DNA of 64,000 nucleotides from Tissierellales bacterium (GCA_030152145.1 JASLIL010000102.1:5317-69316); one strand, 5' to 3'. Positions 1 through 9,319 are shown, numbered from the stretch's first letter. Notes: generated by a model not told the origin, from the letters alone. A program made the numbers and translations.

Positions 1-1
1 T

Positions 2-250
2 AATATTGACAGGGAGAGTGAGGAGGACATAATGAGGGTTATTTATAGCTTGAAGGGTCAGGCTACAGTTATTTTAATATCCCATAGACTTTTAAATGTA
101 GTGGATTCAGACTCTATATATGTTTTAAGGAAGGGAAACCTGGTGGAAAGAGGCTGTCACAGAAGCCTAATGGAAAGGAAGGGCTACTATGAGGAGCTTT
201 TTAGTCAACAAATGGAATTAGAATCCTATGGAGGTGTTGGTCTTGTCTAG
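2..250 (+). CDS. ABC exporter half-transporter, C-terminal end (partial)
   Basis: The reading frame is open from the window edge, so this is the last ~82 residues of a longer gene, not a small protein. It contains the end of an ABC nucleotide-binding domain: the H-loop stretch VILISHRLLNVVDSDSIYVL followed by a typical tail (GNLVERGCHRSLMERKGYYEELF). Walker A, the signature motif and the membrane domain lie outside the window. The next gene is a second ABC half-transporter that starts inside this one's last codons, so the two are probably translationally coupled halves of a heterodimeric exporter of the CydDC type. The substrate cannot be read from this fragment. Confidence 0.85.
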   Translation, partial: NIDRESEEDIMRVIYSLKGQATVILISHRLLNVVDSDSIYVLRKGNLVERGCHRSLMERKGYYEELFSQQMELESYGGVGLV

Positions 251-1898
251 ATCTGGATTTAAGATTATGAAGGAGCTTATAGCCCTGGTATCCAACCTTG
301 GACATATTATGCTAGGTGCTATATTTACAGGAGTTTTGGGCTTTCTAGCAGCCATATTCCTAATGATTTTTGGCCTATATGGCCTAATGGGAGAACTGGG
401 CTTTGAACTTGCCATGACTAGGTCAGAAATCTTTAAAGTCCTAATATTTTTAGGCTTGATTAGGGGAGTTTTAAGGTATCTAGAGCAGTATCAAAACCAC
501 TACCTGGCCTTTAAGGTTCTGGCCCTTATTAGGGACAAGGTATTTAAGGCCTTAAGAAGGCTTGCACCTGCAAAATTGGAGGCTAGGGACAGGGGAAACT
601 TAATTAGTATTATTACATCTGATGTAGAGCTACTGGAGGTCTTTTATGCCCATACAGTGTCACCAATTTCCATAGCTTTTATAGTATCTCTTGTAATGGT
701 AGTCTTCCTAGCCAGTTTTCATCCAGCCTATGGTCTAGTAGGTCTTATGGCCTATCTGACAGTAGGGGTTCTAGTTCCCATCCTAAACTCTAGACTAGGT
801 AAGGACCTGGGCCTTCAATACAGAAATAGTATAGGAGATTTAAACACCTATATACTAGACAGTCTAAGGGGCCTAAGAGAGGTAAATCAATATGGCTATG
901 GCAGCAGGAGATTGGAAGAAATTAAGGCTAGGACAGAAGATCTCTACAGGCTTCAGGGAGGACTAAATAAGAGGGAATCCTTTAGTAGAATCCTATCGGA
1001 CATGGCCCTATATGGCTTTGGTTTAATTAGTCTTGTCCTTGGGCTCTTTCTCTACCAAAAGGGAAGGGTAGATGAGATAGGGGTTGTACTACCTTTTGTA
1101 GGAATAATGAGTTCTTTTGGACCAGTACTTGCCCTATCCAACCTATCCAATAATCTTTTTCATACTCTAGCCAGTGGGGAAAGGGTCCTTAATCTTCTGG
1201 AGGAGGAGCCTCTTGTTAGGGAAATTCAGGATGGATTAGACCTGGAATTTGAGGATCTTTCTATAGAGGGGCTGGACTTTTCCTATGACCAGGAAGAAAT
1301 CTTATCAGACCTTGATCTATACCTTAAAAGAGGTGAGGTTATAGGAATAAAGGGAAGATCTGGCAGTGGCAAGTCAACCCTTCTAAAGCTTATAATGAGA
1401 TTTTGGTCCAGGGACAGTGGAAATCTTAGTATATCAGGCCAGGATATAGAGAAAATAAATACATCTAGCCTAAGGATTATGGAGGGTTATTTAAGTCAGG
1501 AAACAGAACTTTTCAACAAATCAATAGAAGATAATATTAGGATAGGAAGACTGGATGCCAGTCTAGATGAGGTAATAGAGGCAAGTAAGAAGGCACAAAT
1601 TCATGACTTTATCATGTCTCTAGAAAAGGGCTATGATACAAGAATAGGAGAGCTGGGAGACAAGCTATCTGGTGGGGAAAGACAGAGGCTGGGCCTTGCT
1701 AGGGTCTTTCTACATGGAGGAGACTTGATTCTTCTAGATGAACCTACTTCCAATCTAGACAGCCTAAATGAAGGCTTAATACTAAAGGTTCTTAAGGAGG
1801 CCTTGGAGGATCAGGCCTTGATTTTAGTATCCCACAGGGATTCAACCCTATCAATAGCCCATAGGAAATACACTATAGACTCAGGGAGGGTTAGCTAA
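243..1898 (+). CDS. CydC-like ABC transporter permease/ATP-binding protein
   Basis: About 550 residues with an N-terminal six-helix exporter domain (residues ~1-310) and a C-terminal ATPase. The ATPase shows Walker A GRSGSGKST, signature LSGGERQR, Walker B LILLDEP and an H-loop in LVSHRD. The segment GNLISIITSDVELLEVFY resembles the coupling region of CydC proteins, which with CydD export cysteine or glutathione. The substrate here is inferred only. I place the start at TTG 243, eight bases after GGAGG at 230-234; ATG 228 would overlap that ribosome binding site, and ATG 267 is another option. It overlaps the preceding half-transporter by 8 bases. Confidence 0.85.
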   Translation: MSRSGFKIMKELIALVSNLGHIMLGAIFTGVLGFLAAIFLMIFGLYGLMGELGFELAMTRSEIFKVLIFLGLIRGVLRYLEQYQNHYLAFKVLALIRDKVFKALRRLAPAKLEARDRGNLISIITSDVELLEVFYAHTVSPISIAFIVSLVMVVFLASFHPAYGLVGLMAYLTVGVLVPILNSRLGKDLGLQYRNSIGDLNTYILDSLRGLREVNQYGYGSRRLEEIKARTEDLYRLQGGLNKRESFSRILSDMALYGFGLISLVLGLFLYQKGRVDEIGVVLPFVGIMSSFGPVLALSNLSNNLFHTLASGERVLNLLEEEPLVREIQDGLDLEFEDLSIEGLDFSYDQEEILSDLDLYLKRGEVIGIKGRSGSGKSTLLKLIMRFWSRDSGNLSISGQDIEKINTSSLRIMEGYLSQETELFNKSIEDNIRIGRLDASLDEVIEASKKAQIHDFIMSLEKGYDTRIGELGDKLSGGERQRLGLARVFLHGGDLILLDEPTSNLDSLNEGLILKVLKEALEDQALILVSHRDSTLSIAHRKYTIDSGRVS

Positions 1899-2575
1899 TG
1901 GATCTTAAGAAGAAAAGAGACAGGGAGAAAGAGGTTCTAGGGGAGATGCTTGAAATTTACTGTAGGGGCAATCATGGAGAAGAAGGGCTTTGTCAGGACT
2001 GTAAAAGCTTGGAAGACTATAGCTTTAAAAGAATTGATTCCTGTAGGTATATAGAAGATAAAAGTTTTTGCAGTGCCTGTAAAAGTCCTTGCTACGGGCC
2101 AGAAGAAAGAAAAAAAATCAAGAAAGTTATGAGCTATGCTGGGCCTAGGATGATTTTTAAAAGACCTATCTTATGTTTAAAGCATGTGTTTTCAAGGGAT
2201 TTTAAGCTTAAAAAATTTATATATGTGGCTTTAGGATTTATATTTATGGGTATAGGTGCTGTAGGTGCAGTTTTACCAATCCTACCTACAGTTCCCTTTC
2301 TCATGTTGGCTTCATTTTTCTTCATGAAAGGATCTGTCAGGTTTGATACTTGGTTTAAATCAACTAAACTATATAAAAAACACCTGGAGTCCTTTGATAA
2401 ATCTAGAGCTATGACTAGGAAGACCAAGTTTATTATCTTAGTTTTTGCTAGTCTTATGCTTCTTATTCCCTTTTTCAAAGTAGATGTTCTAGCTATGAGG
2501 GTATTTATAATATTTTTAATAGCCTTTAAATACTACTATTTCATATTTAAAATTAAGACAATAGAACAGGGTTAA
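1898..2575 (+). CDS. YgbA-type nitrous-oxide-stimulated protein fused to DUF454 membrane protein
   Basis: A 225-residue two-domain protein. Residues ~1-95 match the YgbA/'nitrous oxide-stimulated promoter' family: a Cys-rich pattern including CRGNH, GLCQDC, DSCRY and CSACKSPCYGPEERKKI, then VMSYAGPRMI. Residues ~108-225 are a DUF454 (YbaN) domain with hydrophobic helices and the stretch GAVLPILPTVPFLMLASFF. The start ATG overlaps the stop of the ABC gene (TAATG), with GGGAGGG upstream, so it is in the same operon. E. coli YgbA is linked to recovery from nitrosative stress; the eight or so cysteines suggest metal or Fe-S binding. The role in this operon is unknown. A terminator hairpin overlaps the stop codon. 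Confidence 0.82.
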   Translation: MDLKKKRDREKEVLGEMLEIYCRGNHGEEGLCQDCKSLEDYSFKRIDSCRYIEDKSFCSACKSPCYGPEERKKIKKVMSYAGPRMIFKRPILCLKHVFSRDFKLKKFIYVALGFIFMGIGAVGAVLPILPTVPFLMLASFFFMKGSVRFDTWFKSTKLYKKHLESFDKSRAMTRKTKFIILVFASLMLLIPFFKVDVLAMRVFIIFLIAFKYYYFIFKIKTIEQG

Positions 2576-2589
2576 GCCCTGTTTTTTTA
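2565..2589 (+). terminator. rho-independent terminator
   Basis: Arms AACAGGG (2565-2571) and CCCTGTT (2577-2583) with a five-base loop containing the TAA stop, followed by a T run. It ends the ABC/YgbA-DUF454 operon. Confidence 0.85.
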
Positions 2590-2745
2590 TTCAAAAGGCT
2601 TATAAAGATGATGGCCTAGATGAAAATAAAAATACTTCACCTGTCTTTCTTTATACATAGGAAAGCTAGAGACCTTTAAAGCTAGGGCCTAGGGAAATTG
2701 CAAGAAAAATAGCTATTTTCAGACTATATAAAACTCCGGGAAAAC

Positions 2746-2774
2746 TTTTGCATTGGGCTAAAAAATATGCAAAA
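2746..2774. promoter_or_regulatory. inverted repeat upstream of the YfcC gene
   Basis: Perfect arms TTTTGCAT (2746-2753) and ATGCAAAA (2767-2774) with a 13-base spacer, about 70 bases before the carrier start. It could be an operator. No confident -35/-10 pair was seen in this 268-base gap, which otherwise holds only the upstream terminator and the ribosome binding site GGAGGGA at 2830-2836. Confidence 0.35.
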
Positions 2775-2843
2775 CTTGTGCTAAAATATAGTTATGACAG
2801 AATTATTACAATATTTTTTAAAAAAATTTGGAGGGAGTTTACA

Positions 2844-4361
2844 ATGGCTAAAGAAAAGAAGAAAAGACAGTTTCCTACTGCCTTTACAGTCCTGTTTATC
2901 GTTTTAGTTTTAGCAGCTGTTTTAACTTTTATAGTACCAGCTGGACTATATGAAAAACTATCATACGATGCAGATGCAGACTTATTTAAGGTAGTGGACC
3001 AAAGTGGAAATGTTGAAACCTATCCAGCAGAACAAGAAACACTGGAAAATCTAGGTATTCAAATTGAACTAATTAAGTTTAAAGATGGAAGTATAACAAA
3101 GGAAATGGCAGTTCCTAACACTTACAAGGAAATTGCTAAAAATCCTCAAGGTATCAAGGAAGTAATTTTAGCACCAATACAAGGTATAGCAGACACAGTT
3201 GATATTATGGTATTCGTTTTAATCTTAGGTGGTATAATTGCTTTAGTTAATAAGACTGGTACATTTGACGCAGGTATAGCATCTCTTTCAAAGAAAACTA
3301 AGGGAAAAGAGTTTATACTAGTTACAATAGTAACTGTCCTAATAGCTTTAGGAGGAACAACTTTTGGATTAGCAGAGGAAACCATTGCACTTTATCCTAT
3401 ACTGATGCCAGTTTTTGTGGCTAGTGGATATGATGCTTTAGTTTGTATAGCTGCTATATACATGGGTTCATCAATAGGTACTATGTACTCAACAGTAAAC
3501 CCATTCTCTATAGTTGTAGCATCAGACGCTTCAGGTATATCATTTAGTGAAGGTATGCCATTTAGAATAATAGCTCTAGTGCTAGCAACTATAATAACAT
3601 TGGTTTATATTTACAAGTATGCTAGAAAAGTTCAAAAGGATCCTAATCAATCAATTATCAAGGATGACATGCCTCACATAAGAGAGAAATTCTTAAAAGA
3701 TTATGATCCAAACAACCTAATTGAGTTTGACTGGAGAAGAAAGTCAATACTACTGGTATTTGCAGCATCATTTGTTATCCTAGTACTAGGAGTAGCAAAA
3801 TATCAATGGGGATTTGACTACATGTCAGGACTATTCCTAGCTTCATCAATTATAGTTATCTTCCTTTCAGGATTTTCAGAGAAGGAAGCTGTTAACACTT
3901 TCTTAGAAGGTGCGGCTGATCTAGTATCTGTAGTTCTTATTATAGGAGTAGCTAGAGGTATAAACATAGTTATGGATAATGGATTTATATCCGATACATT
4001 ACTATATAAGACATCAGGAGTAGTTGAGGGAATGAATGGTGGTATATTTGCAGTAGTACAAATGATTCTATTTAGTTTCCTAGGATTCTTCGTTCCATCA
4101 TCATCAGGACTAGCAACACTTTCAATGCCTATTATGGCACCACTTGCTGATACAGTTGGTCTATCAAGAGCAATAGTAGTAACAGCTTATAACTGGGGAC
4201 AAGGTTGGATGAGTTTCATAGCTCCAACAGGTCTAATACTTGCAACTCTTGAAATGGTAGACGTAACTTATGATAAGTGGCTTAAGTTTATACTTCCATT
4301 AATGGGTATTATAGGAGTCTTCTCAGCAGTAATGCTATTTGGATATTCATTTTTTGCATAA
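2844..4361 (+). CDS. YfcC-family (DcuC superfamily) membrane carrier
   Basis: 505 residues with about 12 hydrophobic helices, in the C4-dicarboxylate anaerobic carrier superfamily that includes YfcC and ArcD-like antiporters. Recognisable stretches are GGTTFGLAEETIALYPIL, the glycine/serine-rich YMGSSIGTMYSTVNPFS, and FFVPSSSGLATLSMPIMAPL. The start is ATG 2844 behind GGAGGGA; an in-frame ATG at 2748 lies far upstream with no ribosome binding site. It sits directly before peptidase T and PepD, so import of peptides or exchange of amino acids is a reasonable inference. Family members move dicarboxylates, basic amino acids or aminobenzoyl-glutamate, so the substrate is unresolved. Confidence 0.85.
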   Translation: MAKEKKKRQFPTAFTVLFIVLVLAAVLTFIVPAGLYEKLSYDADADLFKVVDQSGNVETYPAEQETLENLGIQIELIKFKDGSITKEMAVPNTYKEIAKNPQGIKEVILAPIQGIADTVDIMVFVLILGGIIALVNKTGTFDAGIASLSKKTKGKEFILVTIVTVLIALGGTTFGLAEETIALYPILMPVFVASGYDALVCIAAIYMGSSIGTMYSTVNPFSIVVASDASGISFSEGMPFRIIALVLATIITLVYIYKYARKVQKDPNQSIIKDDMPHIREKFLKDYDPNNLIEFDWRRKSILLVFAASFVILVLGVAKYQWGFDYMSGLFLASSIIVIFLSGFSEKEAVNTFLEGAADLVSVVLIIGVARGINIVMDNGFISDTLLYKTSGVVEGMNGGIFAVVQMILFSFLGFFVPSSSGLATLSMPIMAPLADTVGLSRAIVVTAYNWGQGWMSFIAPTGLILATLEMVDVTYDKWLKFILPLMGIIGVFSAVMLFGYSFFA

Positions 4362-4380
4362 AATTTAGGAGGGAATCAAT

Positions 4381-5598
4381 ATGGATATAGTAGAAAGATT
4401 TAAGAAGTATATAGCTGTAGATACAAAAGCAGATGAATCAAGTGAGACCTGCCCAAGTACAAAAGGACAACTAGAGCTTGGAAAGATGATAGTGGAAGAT
4501 ATGAAAAAAATAGGTCTTGAAGATGTTATTCAGGACGAAAATGGTTACGTTTATGGAACACTAAAGTCAAATGTGGATTTTAAGGTTCCAACTATAGGAT
4601 TTATTGCTCATATGGACACTGCACCGGATTTAGATGGAAAATGTACAAATCCACAGACTTTTGTTTACCAAGGTGGAGATATTAAGCTAAACGACGAGTA
4701 TACTATGAAAGTTGATGAATTCCCAGTATTAAAGGAACTAGTTGGTATGGAACTAATTACAACTGACGGTACAACTTTACTAGGAGCAGATGATAAGGCT
4801 GGAATTTGTGAGATCTTAGATGCTATGCAGTATCTAGTTGATCATCCAGAAATCAAACACGGAGATATAAAGATAGGATTTACTCCGGATGAGGAAATCG
4901 GCCGTGGAGCAGACTTATTTGATGTAGAAGGATTTGGAGCAGACTTTGCCTATACTTTAGATGGTGGACCTATAGGTGAATTAGAGTATGAAAACTTTAA
5001 TGCGGCTACAGGAATTCTAAAGATCCAAGGTAAGAATGTTCATCCAGGAACAGCTAAGGATGTTATGGTAAATGCTCTTAGAATTGGTATGGAGTTTGAA
5101 ATGATGTTACCAGCAGCTCAAAAGCCAGAGTATACATCAGGCTATGAAGGCTTCATACAGTTAGATGAAATGGAAGGTTCTGTAGACTATGCAGAATTTA
5201 TCTATATAATAAGAGACCACTCTAGAGAGAAATTTGAAGAAAAGAAAGTTCTATTCCAAAAGGCAGTAGACTATCTAAACATAAAATACAATGGAGCTAT
5301 AAAATGCGAACTTGAAGATAGCTACTACAATATGAGGGAGAAAGTAGAGCCTCATATGGAGATAATAGACCTGGCAGAAACTTCAATGAAGGAAATAGGT
5401 ATAGAACCTAACATTAAGGCTATCAGAGGTGGAACAGATGGTGCAAGACTTTCCTTTATGGGACTACCTTGCCCTAACCTATTTGCAGGTGGAATGAACT
5501 TCCATGGTAGATATGAAATGGTTCCAACTGAATGGATGAGAAAAGCTTCAGAATTAATAGTTAAGATAGCTGAAAACAACGCAAAGAACAAGATGTAA
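4381..5598 (+). CDS. pepT: peptidase T (tripeptide aminopeptidase)
   Basis: 405 residues, full length for PepT, a cytosolic M20 zinc exopeptidase that removes the N-terminal residue of tripeptides. Visible motifs: the metal ligand AHMDTAPD, LLGADDKAGICEI (bridging Asp), catalytic TPDEEIGRGAD, YTLDGGPIGELEYENFNAA of the lid domain, and the last histidine ligand in NFHGRYEMVP. The start follows GGAGGGA by 7 bases and the gene is 19 bases after the YfcC-family carrier, so they are probably cotranscribed. It feeds peptides into amino-acid fermentation. Confidence 0.95.
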   Translation: MDIVERFKKYIAVDTKADESSETCPSTKGQLELGKMIVEDMKKIGLEDVIQDENGYVYGTLKSNVDFKVPTIGFIAHMDTAPDLDGKCTNPQTFVYQGGDIKLNDEYTMKVDEFPVLKELVGMELITTDGTTLLGADDKAGICEILDAMQYLVDHPEIKHGDIKIGFTPDEEIGRGADLFDVEGFGADFAYTLDGGPIGELEYENFNAATGILKIQGKNVHPGTAKDVMVNALRIGMEFEMMLPAAQKPEYTSGYEGFIQLDEMEGSVDYAEFIYIIRDHSREKFEEKKVLFQKAVDYLNIKYNGAIKCELEDSYYNMREKVEPHMEIIDLAETSMKEIGIEPNIKAIRGGTDGARLSFMGLPCPNLFAGGMNFHGRYEMVPTEWMRKASELIVKIAENNAKNKM

Positions 5599-5616
5599 TT
5601 AATTTAAGTCTACAGG

Positions 5617-5651
5617 GAATAACCTTAGTCATAGTTTGATTAAGGTTATTC
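5617..5651 (+). other. intercistronic hairpin between pepT and pepD
   Basis: An 11-bp perfect stem (5617-5627 with 5641-5651, arms GAATAACCTTA and TAAGGTTATTC) with a 13-base loop. There is no T run, so it looks more like an RNA processing or stabilising element than a full terminator. The pepD ribosome binding site AAAGGAGG follows ten bases later. Confidence 0.6.
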
Positions 5652-5673
5652 TAAATTTAAAGGAGGTTATAGA

Positions 5674-7122
5674 ATGTCAGCAGTTAAAGGTTTAAAACCA
5701 GAAAGAGTATTCTATTATTTTGAGGAATTGTCAAATATTCCAAGATGTAGTTACGATGAAAAAAAAGTTAGCGACTACTTGAAGTCAGTAGGAGAAAGCC
5801 TAGGTCTAGAAACTATTCAAGATGAAACACTAAATATAATAATTAGAAAGCCAGCAACTAAGGGCTATGAAAATTCTAAGGGAATAGTTATTCAAGGTCA
5901 TATGGATATGGTTTGTGAGAAAGAAGAAGACAGCAAGCATGACTTTACTTGTGACCCAATAGAGCTAATGGTAGATGGAGATTTTCTACATGCCAACAAA
6001 ACAACTTTAGGAGCTGATAATGGTATAGCAGTAGCTATGGGACTGGCTATACTAGAAGATCAGAGCCTAGAGCATCCAGAACTAGAGCTAGTAGTTACTA
6101 TAGCAGAAGAAGTTGAGATGGATGGTGCTTTTGGACTTTCAGAAGACATCTTAAGAGGAAGAAGATATTTAAATATAGACTCAGAAGAAGAGGGAACACT
6201 GGTAATGGGTTCTGCAGGTGGAGAGCTAGTTGAAGTTAAGCTACCTTTAGAATTTGAAGAAGTAGAAGATTTTGTAGAATATGAAGTTCTAGTAAGAGGA
6301 CTTATGGGTGGTCACTCAGGTATGGAAATTCATACAGAGAGAAAAAACTCAAATAAAATTTTAAATGAAGTCCTAGAGGAAATTAAAAAGCTTACAGACT
6401 TAAGGATAGTATCTGTTACAGGTGGAACAAAAGACAATGCTATACCTAGACAGACTCTAGCAAAAATCGCTGTTAGAAAAGAAGATATCTGTGTCCTAGA
6501 AGGAAAGACAGACAAGATAATAAAAGACCTTGTAGAAAAGTACAATGACTTTGAAAAAGATATTGAGATTAAAATTGAAGAGAAGTCCCCTATAAATAAG
6601 GTTACAAAGGAAAAGGTAACAGAGGACTATCTAAAGCTTATAGGAGAAATGCACACTGGTGTATTCACCTATATAGAGGGAAATGAAGATGTTGTAGAGT
6701 CATCTTCTAACCTAGCTATTATTAACACTCATGATGATCATATAGAGATACTAAACTCCACTAGATCATCAAGTCCTAAGGTGCTTTTAGACCTAAGAAA
6801 GAAAATAACAGATGTTATAGACCAAACTGATGGAAGCTATATTACAAGCAATGAGTATCCAGAGTGGGAATATAAGCCAGAGTCAGAACTTAGGGATGTA
6901 GCCCTAGAGGTTTATAAGAAGATATATGGAGAAGACATGCACACTACTGTAATCCATGCTGGTCTAGAGTGTGGTGTTATAAACAACAAGTATCCTGATA
7001 TGGATATTATATCCTTTGGACCAAATATGTATGATGTTCATACACCAAAGGAAAGACTTTCAATATCTTCAACTGAAAGAGTATTTGAATATACAAAAGA
7101 GCTTTTAAAGGCTCTTAAATAG
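5674..7122 (+). CDS. pepD: aminoacyl-histidine (Xaa-His) dipeptidase
   Basis: 482 residues, the usual length for PepD, a broad-specificity M20C zinc dipeptidase of the cytosol. Motifs: N-terminal FYYFEELSNIPRCSYDEK, metal ligand VIQGHMDMVCEK, TTLGADNGIAVAMGLAIL, catalytic Glu in IAEEVEMDGAFG, MGGHSGMEIH of the lid domain, and the C-terminal IHAGLECGV. It follows pepT after a hairpin and probably shares its transcript. Together with PepT it would convert tri- and dipeptides to free amino acids. Confidence 0.95.
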   Translation: MSAVKGLKPERVFYYFEELSNIPRCSYDEKKVSDYLKSVGESLGLETIQDETLNIIIRKPATKGYENSKGIVIQGHMDMVCEKEEDSKHDFTCDPIELMVDGDFLHANKTTLGADNGIAVAMGLAILEDQSLEHPELELVVTIAEEVEMDGAFGLSEDILRGRRYLNIDSEEEGTLVMGSAGGELVEVKLPLEFEEVEDFVEYEVLVRGLMGGHSGMEIHTERKNSNKILNEVLEEIKKLTDLRIVSVTGGTKDNAIPRQTLAKIAVRKEDICVLEGKTDKIIKDLVEKYNDFEKDIEIKIEEKSPINKVTKEKVTEDYLKLIGEMHTGVFTYIEGNEDVVESSSNLAIINTHDDHIEILNSTRSSSPKVLLDLRKKITDVIDQTDGSYITSNEYPEWEYKPESELRDVALEVYKKIYGEDMHTTVIHAGLECGVINNKYPDMDIISFGPNMYDVHTPKERLSISSTERVFEYTKELLKALK

Positions 7123-7123
7123 C

Positions 7124-7155
7124 AAAATGAGAGGGCTAGTCCCTCTCATTTTTTT
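7124..7155. terminator. bidirectional terminator
   Basis: Arms AAAATGAGAGGG (7124-7135) and CCCTCTCATTTT (7141-7152), loop CTAGT, T run after and A run before. It serves both pepD (+) and the convergent ABC-2 operon (-). Confidence 0.9.
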
Positions 7156-7158
7156 GTC

Positions 7159-8286
7159 TTATTCAGCTTTTGATTTGATCCTATAGATGTAAAAGCCTAG
7201 AACTAGAAAGAAGGCTCCAAAGAGTAGTTGAATGACTAAAAGAGAAGCTTTTAAAAAGCCTCTATCAGCATAGATATTATTGGCCTTAACAAAGTAATAA
7301 GTAGGCAGTAGTCTAGCAAACTTTAAAACTGTGGAATTTAAAAATTCCTGGGGAATCATAACTCCAGATATAAAGGAGGTACCTAGAGACAGTACTATGG
7401 ATACTATATTCTTTATATATTTATTATTACTTATATTGTTTATTAAGAAAGTAAGGCATACTACAGAGAAGGAGTAAATATAGGTGTTTATAATAAAGCC
7501 TGAAATTCTTACATTGGCCAGCTGATCTCTTTGTAGAAAGAGGCTGATTACTACAAAAACTGTTGTTATTAAAAGAGCTAAGCTTATTTGGCCTAGGTAT
7601 AGTTGGAAATTATAGCTAAGTCTAGTAATAGACGAAATCTTATTTCTCCTAGCCAGGTTCTTATTATTAAAATCACTCATAACAAAACCTATTATGGATA
7701 TAAAAATAGCCATTATAATATAGGCTACAAAATTATAGTAGGTATTAAACCATTTCAAGGTATGAAGACTTTCCTTAGACTCCTTATTTTCCAGAATAAC
7801 ATTTATATCAGTCTTTAGGGCTTTGGAGACCAGTTGAAAGTCATAGTCACCCTGGCTATAGCTGGCATCTAGAAACATAAGATACTTTCTTATGTCATTT
7901 TTTAATTTAAGGCCATCTGGTGACTTGCTGTCAATTATTAGGTCTAGAGCCTCTTCCTTGGACCTTAGCTTTTGACTAAAGTCCTCTTTTATTATTAGGC
8001 AGCCAGAGATTTTTCCAAGGAAGATTTTTTCCCTTATAAGTTCTAGGTCATAGTCTATAGGCTCTAGCCTGTTGTTTTCTGAAAGGTAGTCTAGAAGGTT
8101 CTTGGAACTAGGGGAATCTTCTAAGTCTACTATAGCTAGATTTAATTTAGTCTCCTGAAAACCTAGATCTGTCCTAGGCTTTCTAGGTGAATTTAAAATT
8201 GACAGTAGGGAAAAAATAAGGACATAAAGCAGTATACCGTTCTTATTTTTATTAACAATTTTAAAAAAATATTTATATACTGTCAT
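7159..8286 (-). CDS. ABC-2 type exporter permease (LnrN-like)
   Basis: 375 residues with an N-terminal membrane helix (residues ~15-32), a ~150-residue extracytoplasmic segment, then five hydrophobic helices (residues ~180-370), as in ABC-2 permeases of the YhgE/LnrMN kind. The stretch SFISGVMIPQEFLNSTVLKFARLLPTYYFVKANN is typical of the family's last third. It overlaps the next permease by 14 bases on the same strand, so the two are translationally coupled and probably form the heterodimeric membrane part of one exporter with the ATPase encoded at 9319. Confidence 0.8.
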   Translation of the reverse strand: MTVYKYFFKIVNKNKNGILLYVLIFSLLSILNSPRKPRTDLGFQETKLNLAIVDLEDSPSSKNLLDYLSENNRLEPIDYDLELIREKIFLGKISGCLIIKEDFSQKLRSKEEALDLIIDSKSPDGLKLKNDIRKYLMFLDASYSQGDYDFQLVSKALKTDINVILENKESKESLHTLKWFNTYYNFVAYIIMAIFISIIGFVMSDFNNKNLARRNKISSITRLSYNFQLYLGQISLALLITTVFVVISLFLQRDQLANVRISGFIINTYIYSFSVVCLTFLINNISNNKYIKNIVSIVLSLGTSFISGVMIPQEFLNSTVLKFARLLPTYYFVKANNIYADRGFLKASLLVIQLLFGAFFLVLGFYIYRIKSKAE

Positions 8287-9319
8287 AGGATCTCCTCCTT
8301 AGTAGTAAATATGATATAGAGAAAAGTATAAGACTATAAAGACCTAGAATCACTAGTCCTTCACCTAGCTGCCTATAGCTTGAAAGCATATTTACTCTAT
8401 AAAGTCCATCAGTTACTATGGCAATAGGATTAAGCCTATTAATCATAGGAGATATCCTATCTATATTTTCCCTGAAGCCCTCACCAATCATACCAGAAGA
8501 AAAAGAAAGTATAAGGTTTACAGTAATAATTGCTATGTTTTTCCACTGTTGATTTTTAACTCTTAAGGAGCCTACAAAAAATCCAATGCTAGTTCCAAGA
8601 ATATTGGCTATACTTAAAATTAAGAGACTAGGACCTAGGGCTGTGAAAAGCTGGATCCTAAGAAAATATCTTATATAGACTAGGAGTATTCCATTGGTAA
8701 TTATATTTAAATTAAAGGCAAAAATTCCACCAGAAATCAGAAATTCCAGTTTATTTATAGATGTCATGGAAACTCTGGCACCTATAGGGGATAGATTTCC
8801 TTGAATCATTGTTGGAATTTCCATGGACACAAACATGCCGTAGGTAGAGAACATGGCTATAATAGAGTAAAAGATTATCAGTATAAGGTCCTCCTTTTGA
8901 TTTAGCATATTAATATAGGATCTATTGTAATCTAAGGATTTAAAGTCTAGGCCAGACTCCTTAACCTGGGCAATCTCCCTTACTATATCCTTAAGGATGC
9001 TTTCTGATAGACCTGATTTTTTAACTCTTAGATTGAGATTCTCATCTACAAAGCCCTTGATAAGCTGATCCTCCAAAGCCTTTTCATAGTCATTAACTTC
9101 TACAAGCTCTAGTACTTCTATCTCCCTTAAAATATCCTTAAGTTCCTGATTATCTGTGGCAAGGGGAATTTTTTCAAAGCTATCAATCCTAAGATTGCCA
9201 AAACCCAGCTGAAAAAAACTAGTTAATATTATAGGGTAAAGCAGTAGCCAGAAAATAAGATACTTATCTCTTAGAAAGATTCTTCTCATATAGGAAATCT
9301 GTCTTGTAAGTTCCTTCAT
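8273..9319 (-). CDS. ABC-2 type exporter permease (LnrM-like)
   Basis: 348 residues with the same plan as its partner: N-terminal helix (residues ~13-32), a soluble domain, and a C-terminal membrane domain with about five helices ending in YSLILFSISYLLLRRR. Near residue 285 the sequence MINRLNPIAIVTDGLYRVNML matches the conserved C-terminal part of ABC-2 permeases. Its start codon region overlaps the stop of the ATPase gene and its end overlaps the next permease, so the three genes form one tight operon read leftwards. Confidence 0.8.
   Translation of the reverse strand: MKELTRQISYMRRIFLRDKYLIFWLLLYPIILTSFFQLGFGNLRIDSFEKIPLATDNQELKDILREIEVLELVEVNDYEKALEDQLIKGFVDENLNLRVKKSGLSESILKDIVREIAQVKESGLDFKSLDYNRSYINMLNQKEDLILIIFYSIIAMFSTYGMFVSMEIPTMIQGNLSPIGARVSMTSINKLEFLISGGIFAFNLNIITNGILLVYIRYFLRIQLFTALGPSLLILSIANILGTSIGFFVGSLRVKNQQWKNIAIITVNLILSFSSGMIGEGFRENIDRISPMINRLNPIAIVTDGLYRVNMLSSYRQLGEGLVILGLYSLILFSISYLLLRRRSYDSI

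Noticed and set aside
2713..2730. CodY-box-like sequence around TATTTTCAGACTATA before the carrier gene
   Set aside because: It has about four mismatches to the 15-base CodY consensus and is not a good inverted repeat; I cannot distinguish it from AT-rich background.
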